A program made the position numbers and the translations under genes. A model generated the notes under the pieces. It was not told the DNA's origin and searched no databases. It worked only from the letters and a program-made list of their open reading frames with translations. Below, piece by piece: positions 14,726 to 23,056 of a DNA stretch of 64,000 nt. The stretch is from contig JACPJU010000001.1 in assembly GCA_016187385.1 (NCBI GenBank), forward strand, positions 525,144 to 589,143. Reading direction: 5' to 3'. Numbering within the stretch: the first letter of the stretch is position 1; each line of letters begins with the position of its first letter. Source of the DNA: Candidatus Aenigmatarchaeota archaeon (lineage in GTDB: Archaea > Aenigmatarchaeota > Aenigmatarchaeia > CG10238-14 > SCSR01).

Positions 14726-16299
14726 TTTCTATATCTTTTATCAAATACTCTACTAATTGAATCCGACGCTTCGCCTTTTGTTATATTAGGACTATAAACT
14801 ATCCCATATCTATCCAAAGTATCTAGTTGCTTTCTGGTAGCAGGATCCATACGCCAGCGAGCATTCTTAATTATTAAACCCAACTCTCCTCTAGTTTTTT
14901 CTTCTGCTATGTTTTCTGCAATTCCAAACGCCCATGACAAAGGTACATCTCTTCTAGTAATTTCTTTTATTGTTCTATCTTGGCTTCTGTAACCAACATT
15001 CCACCCACCATTACGATAAAATACACCCACCCTTCCATAAGGACCCAAATCTAAATAAAATACATCTTTCTCCGTCTGCTTCCAGATGTATCTTGATCGC
15101 CTAAACAAATCTACAGGTTCAGCACCAACTAATTCAACAGGTGGACCTGTAGGCATGAATCTTTCCTCCTTTTTCAATACATCCAAAACACTTTTGCTCG
15201 CATCATAAGGAATTTCTCTCCCCAACAGATCTGGCAAATGATCTAATTTATGCCTTCGAGAAACGTCTGCTATGTCAATAATCAGGCAATCAGCTTTCCC
15301 AGGAAAAGTGCGAGTGCCCCTTCCAATCATTTGCGTATACATCACAGGCGATTTCGTAGGTCTGGCCAAAATTATGCAGTCTATCGCAGGCTCGTCAAAA
15401 CCTTCAGTGAGCAATTGACAATTACAAAGGACTTTTATTTCCTGATTGTGGAATTTTCTTAATGTTGATTTACGTTCATGATAAGGCATTTCGCCAGAAA
15501 TTGAAGTAGAGTCAACTCCATTGTTTCTAAAAGCTTCTGCCAAATCTTCCGCATGCTTGACATTAGCAGTAAAACATAAAGCCAATCTATCCTCGCCATA
15601 GTTCAGGTAGCTTTCTACTATCAATCTATTGCGATTAACTGTATTGATGGCATCAGCCAAATCTCTTTCATAGAAATCATCGCCAAATGTCTGTATGTTA
15701 TCCAAATCTATAGAAGTTTTGACACGCAACGCCCTCAGGTCACAAAGATAACCATCCATAATCATCTCCGAAATTGTTTTTTTATAAACAACCTGGTCGA
15801 AAGCTTCTTCCAAAGCCTTTTCATCTGAACGGAAAGGTGTAGCAGTTACACCCAAAGACAGCAAATCTTTTCTTGGAAGTTCTAAATGTTCGTATACCCT
15901 CAAATAGGAAGTAGCGGCTGCATGATGAGCTTCGTCAGTCGCAAGAAATCCAAATTCCTTCCCCAATTGTTCCAATCTTCTCCTTTGCGATAATGTCTGT
16001 ATGCTGGCAACTATTACACGAGCATCAATCTCATTTCTATCAGCTTTGACGACACCAGGCTCAGCTTCAGGCCATATCACATACAATTTTTCAAGTGCTT
16101 GTTCCAGCAATTCGTCTCGGTGAACAAGAATTAAACTTCGTCCATCCGTTCTTTTAGCTTCCTCACAAAAAATAACAGTCTTTCCACTCCCAGTCGGCAA
16201 AGACACGAGTGGTCTGTCTATTCCAGATTCTCGCGAGTTTTTTATAGCATCCAGACATTCTATTTGATAATCACGCAATGTTAATGCCGCCATACTCAT
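14722..16299 (-). CDS. DEAD/DEAH-box superfamily 2 helicase
   Basis: SF2 helicase with 'RPLVSLPTGSGKTVIF' (Walker A), 'LATDEAHHAAA' (DEAH), 'GVTATPFRSD' (motif III region), 'LCNCQLLTEGFDEPAIDC' and 'QMIGRGTRTFPGK' (motif VI). The layout is that of SSL2/RadD/type III restriction-like helicases, followed by a C-terminal region of about 150 residues without a clear domain. I chose ATG 16299 ('MSMAALTLRDYQ'). It sits between E1beta and E2 of the oxoacid dehydrogenase, apparently as an insertion; it may act in repair or defence. Confidence 0.85.
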   Translation of the reverse strand: MSMAALTLRDYQIECLDAIKNSRESGIDRPLVSLPTGSGKTVIFCEEAKRTDGRSLILVHRDELLEQALEKLYVIWPEAEPGVVKADRNEIDARVIVASIQTLSQRRRLEQLGKEFGFLATDEAHHAAATSYLRVYEHLELPRKDLLSLGVTATPFRSDEKALEEAFDQVVYKKTISEMIMDGYLCDLRALRVKTSIDLDNIQTFGDDFYERDLADAINTVNRNRLIVESYLNYGEDRLALCFTANVKHAEDLAEAFRNNGVDSTSISGEMPYHERKSTLRKFHNQEIKVLCNCQLLTEGFDEPAIDCIILARPTKSPVMYTQMIGRGTRTFPGKADCLIIDIADVSRRHKLDHLPDLLGREIPYDASKSVLDVLKKEERFMPTGPPVELVGAEPVDLFRRSRYIWKQTEKDVFYLDLGPYGRVGVFYRNGGWNVGYRSQDRTIKEITRRDVPLSWAFGIAENIAEEKTRGELGLIIKNARWRMDPATRKQLDTLDRYGIVYSPNITKGEASDSISRVFDKRYRN

Positions 16300-16336
16300 A
16301 GAAAAGATAACGTAGCATAACAATAATAAAGCTTAA

Positions 16337-17308
16337 TTAAAACTCCATCACATTCTCAATAGCTCTGTTAATCCTCGTCACATCAGGAATGTAATAATTC
16401 TCCAGCTTCGGCAAAGGCATAGGTATGTCATAACCGGTAACCCTTGCAACAGGCGCCTCCAAATTCAGCAGTGCCTGATCATTAATCGTAGCAATCAGTT
16501 CAGCACCATAACCGCATGTCCTCGGAGCTTCATGCACAACTACAGCTCTTCCAGTCTTCTTCACAGAATCAATTATGGTCTTGCGGTCAACAGGATACAA
16601 TGTCAACAGGTCAAGAATCTCAACAGAATACTTTCCCGCCAATTGCTCGACAGCTTCGCGCACAATCTTCTGCATAGCACCCCATGCTATGACGGTAACA
16701 TCGCTGCCTTCCTGTACAACTTCAGCCTTGTTCAATGGAATCGTATACTCATCCTCGGGAACTTCTTCCTTGATAGCGCGATAAATTCTCTTAGGCTCGA
16801 GAAAAACAACAGGGTCGGAATCGCGAATAGAAGAAACCAACAAACCTTTCGCATTGTATGGTCCTGATGGTGTGACAACTTTTATCCCAGGTATGTGCGT
16901 GAAGAACGCTTCCAAAGATTCCGAATGATGTTCCAATGCCCTGATGCCTCCGCCGTGAGGAACTCTCAACACTAAAGGCACATGCCATCTTCCCTGCGAT
17001 CTCTTTCTCATCCTTCCAGCATGGTTATACAATTGATCCAACATTGGTAATGAAAAACCATCGAATTGAACTTCTGGTACAGGCTTCATGCCTGCGATGG
17101 CCATTCCAATTGAAACAGAAATTATCCCGACTTCAGCCAATGGAGTATCAATAACACGATTATCGCCAAACTGCTGCCACAAACCTTCCGTAACCCTGAA
17201 CACCCCACCATCCTTGCCAATGTCCTCGCCCAGAAGAACCACATTAGGGTCTCTTGTCATTTCCTGCTTCAATGCGAGATTGATTGACTGGACTAGATTC
17301 AATTTCAT
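16337..17308 (-). CDS. pdhB: 2-oxoacid dehydrogenase E1 component, beta subunit
   Basis: A 323-residue transketolase-like beta subunit ('NLVQSINLALKQEMTRDPNVVLLGEDIG', 'RVTEGLWQQFGDNRVIDTPLAE', 'HHSESLEAFFTHIPGIKVV'). With E1alpha it decarboxylates pyruvate or branched-chain oxoacids using thiamine diphosphate and passes the acyl group to E2. It overlaps the preceding small membrane-protein gene by 4 nt, so E1alpha, membrane protein and E1beta are one operon. Confidence 0.93.
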   Translation of the reverse strand: MKLNLVQSINLALKQEMTRDPNVVLLGEDIGKDGGVFRVTEGLWQQFGDNRVIDTPLAEVGIISVSIGMAIAGMKPVPEVQFDGFSLPMLDQLYNHAGRMRKRSQGRWHVPLVLRVPHGGGIRALEHHSESLEAFFTHIPGIKVVTPSGPYNAKGLLVSSIRDSDPVVFLEPKRIYRAIKEEVPEDEYTIPLNKAEVVQEGSDVTVIAWGAMQKIVREAVEQLAGKYSVEILDLLTLYPVDRKTIIDSVKKTGRAVVVHEAPRTCGYGAELIATINDQALLNLEAPVARVTGYDIPMPLPKLENYYIPDVTRINRAIENVMEF

Positions 17309-17571
17309 CTTTTCACCTTATTGAAAATCCAAATAATTGTTGCTGAAGCTAAATACCAGAATACAATGTCAATAATGAAATTAAGCCACAAGAACTCAAC
17401 ACCTGTTCCAACAGGCCAAAATTTTAGTGGCGTACCACCCAAAACTCCTCCATGAGAAACATAATTAGGAATAAAGAAATAATTTATACCCGCCATTAAT
17501 ATCAAAAATAAAATAATTTTTCCAACTGTCGGTTTCAAAAATTCTATTAGATTATATATCATATTTATCAC
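17305..17571 (-). CDS. Small membrane protein inside the E1 operon
   Basis: An 88-residue protein with three hydrophobic helices ('IILFLILMAGINYFF', 'FLWLNFIIDIVFWYLASATIIWIF'). It overlaps both E1alpha (ATGA at 17568-17571) and E1beta, so it is translationally coupled to the enzyme subunits. I do not recognise it. It could tether the complex to the membrane, but that is inference. Confidence 0.6.
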   Translation of the reverse strand: MINMIYNLIEFLKPTVGKIILFLILMAGINYFFIPNYVSHGGVLGGTPLKFWPVGTGVEFLWLNFIIDIVFWYLASATIIWIFNKVKR

Positions 17572-18626
17572 TCAAAATCTTTTCTCTGTTCTTCTATCTC
17601 AGGCGGCAGTTCTTCATAAATATTTGTAAACATATCAAGCGGCGAAGGCGGCGGAACAGATTCAAACTTTTTCACAGCCTCGCTGACCTGAGCCTTAGCA
17701 TTATCCCATACTTCCTTATCATAAGCTTCATTCCAAATCCCCTCATCTTCCATGTATTTCTTCAATCTCTCGATAGGATCCCTGTGCTTCCACCATTCGA
17801 CCTCACTCGGATCGCGATATTTCTTCCAATCATCCGCAGTTGTGTGATTCTCCATTCGATAAGTATAGCATTCAATCAGCGTAGGTCCTTTTCCCACCCT
17901 TGCCTTTTCAATTGCACCCTTGACAACCTTGTAAACAGCAAAAACATCATTTCCATCCACACGAGCACCATCAATGCCGTATGCAATAGCCTTCTGCGCT
18001 ATCGTCTCAGCCGCAGTCTGTTTTTTCACAGGAACTGATATCGCCCACTGGTTGTTCTGGCAGATGAAAACACACGGGACCTGAAATACGCCAGCAAAAT
18101 CAAGACCTTCGTGAAAATCCCCCTTGCTTGTCGCGCCATCCCCGAAATAAACAACAGCAACAGATTTCTTCTCCGTCAATTTGTTGGCCAGTGCTATTCC
18201 TACAGCATGCGGCACCTGGCTACCGACAGGAATCGAAACAGGCAGTGCATTCATTCCATCAGGAATCTTCATCCCCCTTTCATCTCCAGCCCAATAAAGA
18301 TAAAGTGTCTCCATAGGAAAACCTCGAGTGATGAACACACCATTCTCACGATAAGATGGAACAAACCAGTCTTCATCTTCCAATGCGAGGGCGGAACCGA
18401 TTTGCGACGCTTCTTGCCCCATTAGCGAAGCATAAGTAAGCATTCTTCCCTCACGTTGCAGCTTCAGTGCAATATCATCAAACACACGAGCAAGAACCAT
18501 TGATTCGTACATTCTTTTGATGTCGTCATCCTTCAGCTGCGGCATCTCCCTCGTGTTTGCAATCCTGCCGTCTTCGTTTAGAATCTGGAATATTTCCAAG
18601 TCGATATTCATTTCTTTTTTCGGCAT
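17568..18626 (-). CDS. pdhA: 2-oxoacid dehydrogenase E1 component, alpha subunit
   Basis: A 352-residue E1alpha with the thiamine-diphosphate/Mg motif 'GDGATSKGDFHEGLDFAGVF' through 'NNQWAIS', and the phosphorylation-loop-like 'YRMENHTTADDWKKYR'. The N-terminus ('ILNEDGRIANTREMP...MYESMVLARVFDDIALKLQREGRM') is standard. Substrate (pyruvate or branched-chain oxoacid) cannot be told from sequence alone. First gene of the E1 operon; lipoate ligase lies upstream on the same strand. Confidence 0.93.
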   Translation of the reverse strand: MPKKEMNIDLEIFQILNEDGRIANTREMPQLKDDDIKRMYESMVLARVFDDIALKLQREGRMLTYASLMGQEASQIGSALALEDEDWFVPSYRENGVFITRGFPMETLYLYWAGDERGMKIPDGMNALPVSIPVGSQVPHAVGIALANKLTEKKSVAVVYFGDGATSKGDFHEGLDFAGVFQVPCVFICQNNQWAISVPVKKQTAAETIAQKAIAYGIDGARVDGNDVFAVYKVVKGAIEKARVGKGPTLIECYTYRMENHTTADDWKKYRDPSEVEWWKHRDPIERLKKYMEDEGIWNEAYDKEVWDNAKAQVSEAVKKFESVPPPSPLDMFTNIYEELPPEIEEQRKDFE

Positions 18627-18659
18627 ATACCTTAACTTGAGATTTTTACTTTAATAAAG

Positions 18660-19571
18660 TTAAACTTCAGTTGGCTGCGCCATTTTCTTGAAATCGTCAT
18701 CAGGAACCTGTATAAACAGACAATACCCAAGATTTTTTTTCAACGGACCTCTCAATTCCTCACCAGGTATGGCTTCAACCTCCTGTTCCGTGAATGTAGG
18801 CTCGTGTTCATTAATCCATAATGGTTTGCCATATCTTTGTTTGAACAACTCGATAGACTCCTGTATTATAACGTCATCAACAATCTTTCTTTCATACTTG
18901 TTTCCAGTAACTTCACGCAATATTGCATTACCAACAAGTTCTCTTAAATATCTATTATCCAGTTCAGCTTTCAAGTGATCAGAAACTGAAGGTAGATTTT
19001 TTATTGCAGAATATTCTGTATATACTTGACTACCCACCTTACGTTGTTGTAACATGACTCGATCGGCTATTTTGTCGACATCATAAGGCGTAAGTGTAAT
19101 AAGACCATGCAACAATGCACTTTTAATACCCCACCACATCGCATGACCCGCTATTGGTCTACCATCGACTTTTATTATTGATGCTTTATTGTCTACATTA
19201 ACATCATCCAATCCAATACCGTTAAGCGCATTTGCGACATGGTCAGCATAAAAAGTCCGCATATCCTCATACGTTTTAAAACTACCATCGCGGGGTACTA
19301 CGAATGAATAAGAAATTACGTTTGGACCAGTCTGTACATGTGATCCCCCAGTTATACGTCTGGTTAGCCTGACAGTGGAATCTAAATATTTTATAACGTC
19401 AGTGTCTTGTGCATACCCAAGTACGATGGAATCCTGTGGGAAACTGTAAAATCTGATTGCGGCAACATCATTGAGTTTTTGATCAGCAATCCTTCTAATA
19501 AGAAACTCTTCAAGTGCCATATTTATATCATGGGAAAATACTTCGTTGCCCCAATATTCATAATTAAACAA
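18660..19571 (-). CDS. lplA: Lipoate-protein ligase A family
   Basis: A 303-residue biotin/lipoate A/B ligase-fold protein: 'LEEFLIRRIADQ', 'GYAQDTDVIKYLDSTVRLTRRITGGSHVQTGPNVISYSF' (the RRxxGG lipoate-binding loop), and 'RKVGSQ' in place of the usual K-x-x-G-x-A lysine loop. It should attach lipoate to the E2 lipoyl domain encoded nearby. The C-terminus (about residues 215-300) resembles the accessory domain of LplA. It lies directly upstream of the E1 operon. Confidence 0.85.
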   Translation of the reverse strand: MFNYEYWGNEVFSHDINMALEEFLIRRIADQKLNDVAAIRFYSFPQDSIVLGYAQDTDVIKYLDSTVRLTRRITGGSHVQTGPNVISYSFVVPRDGSFKTYEDMRTFYADHVANALNGIGLDDVNVDNKASIIKVDGRPIAGHAMWWGIKSALLHGLITLTPYDVDKIADRVMLQQRKVGSQVYTEYSAIKNLPSVSDHLKAELDNRYLRELVGNAILREVTGNKYERKIVDDVIIQESIELFKQRYGKPLWINEHEPTFTEQEVEAIPGEELRGPLKKNLGYCLFIQVPDDDFKKMAQPTEV

Positions 19572-19612
19572 TTCAACACCAGTTTTTATCTGTAGCTATT
19601 AAGATTTAAGAT

Positions 19613-19672
19613 TTACTTTCCTAACGCCCACTTAAGCCTCGTAATCAACAGCCCCGAAAATCCACCACTTGT
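19613..19672 (-). pseudogene. Orphan 3' end of the glutaredoxin-like gene
   Basis: Minus-strand GGGGCTGTTGATTACGAG is identical to the end region of the intact gene at 20223. The sequence continues to 'KWALGK*' with synonymous changes (GCGTTAGGAAAGTAA against GCATTGGGTAAATAA). A 5-nt loss in between shifts the frame, so it cannot encode the tail. It lies upstream of lplA and on the far side of TA module 4 from the intact gene. Confidence 0.85.
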
Positions 19673-19735
19673 ATGAACAAAAGCTCAATCATAGATTGTA
19701 ATAAATATTTATATCCCACAAAGGAACTATTTAAT

Positions 19736-19966
19736 ATGGCAAGGCTAAAATCTGAATCTTACTTAAAATCTAGTTTAGAGGATATGAAGCAACGAATAAA
19801 CTTCCTAGAAAACGAGATCAAAATTGTCAAAACATGGTTATTGGACGATACAATACCTACGCCAAGCGAAAGAATTCTAATTAATAGAGCTTTAAATGAC
19901 ATAAAAACCGGGAAATACAAGAAGCTAATCTCGCATGAAGAACTCCGTAAAAAGTTAGCTGTTTAA
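19736..19966 (+). CDS. Antitoxin of TA module 4
   Basis: From ATG 19736 ('MARLKSESYLKSSLEDMKQRINFLENE') the product is 76 residues, mostly a coiled helix, ending 'DIKTGKYKKLISHEELRKKLAV', the tail typical of RelE-partner antitoxins. I preferred this over the track's 19673 start because a TATA box (AAATATTTATA) lies 25-30 nt before it. The toxin gene follows after 1 nt. Confidence 0.8.
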   Translation: MARLKSESYLKSSLEDMKQRINFLENEIKIVKTWLLDDTIPTPSERILINRALNDIKTGKYKKLISHEELRKKLAV

Positions 19967-19967
19967 A

Positions 19968-20222
19968 ATGTTTTCTATAAGATACGAGAAATCAGCTGAA
20001 AAATTTCTTGAAAAACTGCGAGACAGGAAATTACAAAAAAGAATTCTTGATAAAATAGAAAAATTAAAAGAAGATCCTTATCCCAAGGAAGCTAAAACCA
20101 TCGAGGTGTACGGTAAGGCGTTTAGGGTCAGAATTGGCGATTACAGAATTTTGTATATAATCGACCATTCTATAAAACTAATAGTTGTAGTTGAGATTGA
20201 CAAAAGAGAAAGAATTTACTAA
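19968..20222 (+). CDS. relE: RelE/ParE-family toxin, TA module 4
   Basis: An 84-residue RelE toxin: 'SIRYEKSAEKFLEKLRDRKLQKRILDKIEKLKEDPYP' helices, then 'VYGKAFRVRIGDYRILYIIDHSIKLIVVVEIDKRERIY', with the conserved Arg residues in 'FRVRIGDYRILY'. It cleaves ribosome-bound mRNA. Its TAA stop (20220-20222) directly abuts the convergent TAA of the glutaredoxin-like gene with no spacer, showing how tightly the module sits against the host gene. Confidence 0.9.
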   Translation: MFSIRYEKSAEKFLEKLRDRKLQKRILDKIEKLKEDPYPKEAKTIEVYGKAFRVRIGDYRILYIIDHSIKLIVVVEIDKRERIY

Positions 20223-20489
20223 TTATTTACCCAATGCCCACTTCTTCAGAGTCTCGTAATCAACAGCCCCGCAAATCTTCTTGCCTGTTTTCATGTTAAC
20301 GAAAAAAGGAACGCCACCGCAATATCCTTTGTCAAGACCTTCCATGAATCTGGCGTTTGTGGCATTGTGCCAGACTTCTATTCTCTTGACCTTCACATTC
20401 AATTCCTTTTCCATTTTTTCAACCAAAGGTCTCATCTCGTGGCAATGGATACACTCAATTCCGTAAAATTCCAGCAATTCGTCAGCCAT
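20223..20489 (-). CDS. Glutaredoxin/thioredoxin-fold protein
   Basis: From ATG 20489 ('MADELLEFYGIECIHCHEMRP') the protein has 88 residues and a thioredoxin fold with a C-I-H-C active site (C13, C16), the cis-Pro loop 'GVPFFVNMKTGK' and a short C-terminal helix. It probably reduces or carries disulphides in the cytosol. The track's longer start would add an untypical Ser-rich leader. A diverged copy of its last codons lies at 19613-19672. Confidence 0.85.
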   Translation of the reverse strand: MADELLEFYGIECIHCHEMRPLVEKMEKELNVKVKRIEVWHNATNARFMEGLDKGYCGGVPFFVNMKTGKKICGAVDYETLKKWALGK

Positions 20490-20514
20490 ACTATCAATAT
20501 TCGATTGACTCTTA

Positions 20515-21876
20515 TTAAAATTTATGGTTGTGATATTCAACCAACTGCTTGATCGACTTGACGGCATTCTCAGGATAGGTATATGTCGGAATCCCATTCT
20601 CTTCCAGTTTCTTCCTCATCCTTTCAGTATACTCTCCGCCAGCAGAAACAACAATTATAGGTTTTTTCTTACGATTTTCGGCTTCAATCAAAACATCAAT
20701 TATGTCATTCGCTATCAACGGTGTCTGAACCAAAACAATCACCAGCAAAACATCGATATTCTTGTCACGCAGTGACGCATCTATGCAAAGCTTGTATCTG
20801 CCAGATGTCGCATCTCCAACTAGATCCAATGGATTCGCAATGTTTATTATCTGAGGCAGATTCTTTCTCAATTCTTTTGATGTATTCTTATCAAATTCAG
20901 CGAGCTTCACTCCATATTTGACAGCGGAATCAACTGACAGTATACCATAACCGCCGCCGTTTGTTATTATCTGCAGTTTTTCACCTGAAGGTTTGATGCT
21001 CTTCTCCAGAATCTTCGCGTAATTGAACATGTCCTCAAGACTCTCAGCACGGATGATTCCCGCCTGCCTGAAAACGCCGAAATAAATCTCGGCACTGCCA
21101 GCAAGAGACCCTGTATGTGACAATGTCGCCTTGGATCCAGCTTCTGTCACACCGCCTTTTATCGCTATGATCGGCTTCTTTCTGGACACTTTCCTGCAGA
21201 CTTCAAGAAATCTTTTGCCGTTCCTCACGGCTTCTACATAAAGGCATATGACTTTTGTTTTCTCATCATTGCCAAGATATTCAATCAGATCCGATTCATC
21301 AATATCGACAGCATTGCCATAGCTGATGAATTTCGCGAAACCATATCCTTCAGATGTTGCCAAGTCAACTATAGAAGATCCTACAGCGCCAGACTGGCAG
21401 ACAAATGAAATAACACCCTCCTTAGGCCTGCTCATTCTATACCTTGGAAGAAATAGAGAATCTATCTTCGAATAAGCGTCAAACACACCCAGAGCATTGG
21501 GTCCGATAACTCTCAGCTTGTGTTTCTTTATCACATTTTCCAGCTGGGATTCCAATTTGTGATTTCCAACCTCCTTGAAGCCAGCGCTAACAATAATGAT
21601 ATTCTTGATTTTCTTTCTCCCGCATTCCTCCAATACTTTAGGAACAATCTCTGCGGGAACAGCAACAATAGCCAACTCAACTGGCTCTTCTATCATAGTC
21701 ACGGAAGGATAAGACTGGTAGTTGAGTATGCTTTCAGCGTTAGGGTTGACGACAAATATTTTCCCCTTGTAACCACCGTCTACAAAATTCCTCAAAATCA
21801 CATGACCCACTTTGTTCGGATCCCGCGAAACTCCAATTATCGCTATGCTCAGAGCGTTGAAGAAATTACCCAGCAT
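20515..21876 (-). CDS. acdA: Acetyl-CoA synthetase (ADP-forming) alpha subunit
   Basis: A 453-residue alpha subunit: CoA-binding Rossmann domain ('AIIGVSRDPNKVGHVILRNF', 'IVVSAGFKEVG', 'RVIGPNALGVFD'), then two succinyl-CoA-synthetase-like domains with the phospho-His in 'ATLSHTGSLAGS'. The enzyme makes ATP from acetyl-CoA, the usual last step of fermentation in archaea. The beta subunit is encoded divergently at 23057; an MNT/HEPN pair lies between them. Confidence 0.92.
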   Translation of the reverse strand: MLGNFFNALSIAIIGVSRDPNKVGHVILRNFVDGGYKGKIFVVNPNAESILNYQSYPSVTMIEEPVELAIVAVPAEIVPKVLEECGRKKIKNIIIVSAGFKEVGNHKLESQLENVIKKHKLRVIGPNALGVFDAYSKIDSLFLPRYRMSRPKEGVISFVCQSGAVGSSIVDLATSEGYGFAKFISYGNAVDIDESDLIEYLGNDEKTKVICLYVEAVRNGKRFLEVCRKVSRKKPIIAIKGGVTEAGSKATLSHTGSLAGSAEIYFGVFRQAGIIRAESLEDMFNYAKILEKSIKPSGEKLQIITNGGGYGILSVDSAVKYGVKLAEFDKNTSKELRKNLPQIINIANPLDLVGDATSGRYKLCIDASLRDKNIDVLLVIVLVQTPLIANDIIDVLIEAENRKKKPIIVVSAGGEYTERMRKKLEENGIPTYTYPENAVKSIKQLVEYHNHKF

Positions 21877-21917
21877 TAATATTAGATTTGTTTTCCTTAG
21901 TTTAAGCTTTTACAATG

Positions 21918-22406
21918 CTAGTCTCCATTTTGGGTTTGATCTATATTTTCGAATTCTTTCCTTAACTTTTCAGTTTGTTCGTTCTTTAGCTCAGCTATTA
22001 CTAGTTTCATTTTTACCAGAAAATTCTCCGCCTTTGCAACCATATCTTCTGCGGATTCTTTCGTGAGAACGAAGTTCTTCTCCGATGTCACATAGTACTG
22101 CTTGTCTATCCTTTCTTCCTTTGCAAAAGATATTATTTTGAACAAATCCACTCTACCAAACAGTTTCTTTAACAAAACTATAGAACCAGCATGATTTTCA
22201 CATTTTATTCCGGTTTTGAACAGCAAGGATGTCAGTGAATTATACATGGTATAATATGACATTGAGATTGAATTTTCATACAAATTGTATCGCAGCAATA
22301 ATTTTGCCGATTTCAGGCAATTATCTGCCTTTTCCAGGTAAGATTTGCATATTTCCTCGGAAGGTTCGACCAATTCAAGTTTTCCTTCTTTCTTTAGCTT
22401 ATTCAA
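21918..22406 (-). CDS. HEPN-domain protein (toxin of MNT/HEPN pair A)
   Basis: A 162-residue helical HEPN protein: 'SYLEKADNCLKSAKLLLRYNLYENSISMSYYTMYNSLTSLLF' and the motif 'FAKEERIDKQYYVT', which replaces the usual RX4-6H RNase/AMPylation motif. 'GIKCENHAGSIVLLKKLF' is shared almost word for word with the second HEPN protein at 51856. It overlaps the nucleotidyltransferase gene by 8 nt. Such HEPN proteins act as RNase toxins held inactive by AMPylation. Confidence 0.82.
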   Translation of the reverse strand: MNKLKKEGKLELVEPSEEICKSYLEKADNCLKSAKLLLRYNLYENSISMSYYTMYNSLTSLLFKTGIKCENHAGSIVLLKKLFGRVDLFKIISFAKEERIDKQYYVTSEKNFVLTKESAEDMVAKAENFLVKMKLVIAELKNEQTEKLRKEFENIDQTQNGD

Positions 22407-22962
22407 AAAACTCGGTTTTCTCGTAAAAGTCCTCGACCCCCCTAAGTATTATGTGATTTTTTATTATCTCTTTTATCAATTGTGAATCTAGATCAAAATC
22501 GCCTATTTTTACTTTAATTTTTGTATGAACAGACTCCAGTTCCTCCTTAACTTTTCTGTCCCCTGTTTCTACATATACGTCTATATCGCTGTCCTGCTTT
22601 GCTAAGAATTTTGCATAGCTTCCAAATATGACTATGATACTTTCCTTGTTTTTCTTAAGAAGCTCGCTTATGATTATGTTCAATTCCGGATATTTTTTCA
22701 ACATTTTGATCATCTTGTATCTTTCCGCGTTGAAAACATAGCTTTTTGCCTGCAAGTTCTTTCTTATAAAGAAGACCTTGTTTCTGCCCTCTTTTTTGTA
22801 ATCTAGCACATTTTCTTTTACTAATTTATCCAGTCTCCTCAGGATTGTAGAGTGCGATTCGCTTAATTGTTTGGCTATACCTCTGAGATGATTCTCCCCC
22901 TTAAGCAGAAGCAAAATAATCATCGAGTCCATATTGTCTCTATTTTGAACCATATGTACCAT
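22399..22962 (-). CDS. wHTH + minimal nucleotidyltransferase (antitoxin of pair A)
   Basis: Residues about 10-70 form a winged helix ('LLLLKGENHLRGIAKQLSESHSTILRRLDKLVKENVL'). Residues about 110-175 form a minimal nucleotidyltransferase ('IVIFGSYAKFLAKQDSDIDVYVE', the G-S plus D-x-D motif). The enzyme probably AMPylates its HEPN partner, and the winged helix probably controls the operon. Direct repeats TGGTTCAAA overlap the start codon region. Possible starts are at 22962 and 22953. Confidence 0.82.
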   Translation of the reverse strand: MVHMVQNRDNMDSMIILLLLKGENHLRGIAKQLSESHSTILRRLDKLVKENVLDYKKEGRNKVFFIRKNLQAKSYVFNAERYKMIKMLKKYPELNIIISELLKKNKESIIVIFGSYAKFLAKQDSDIDVYVETGDRKVKEELESVHTKIKVKIGDFDLDSQLIKEIIKNHIILRGVEDFYEKTEFFE

Positions 22963-22972
22963 ATTTGAACCA
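22944..22972 (-). promoter_or_regulatory. Direct repeats TGGTTCAAA at the MNT/HEPN pair A start
   Basis: On the minus strand TGGTTCAAA occurs twice, 20 bp apart (22944-22952 and 22964-22972), flanking the ATG at 22962. A TATA box (CTTTATATAC) is just upstream. Probable binding sites for the winged helix of the downstream gene. Confidence 0.45.
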
Positions 22973-23056
22973 ATGAGTATATAAAGCTTTCTAAATCGTT
23001 TTCGAATGAAAATACAATGTTAGATTAAAATAACAACTGTTACAAAATAATAACAT

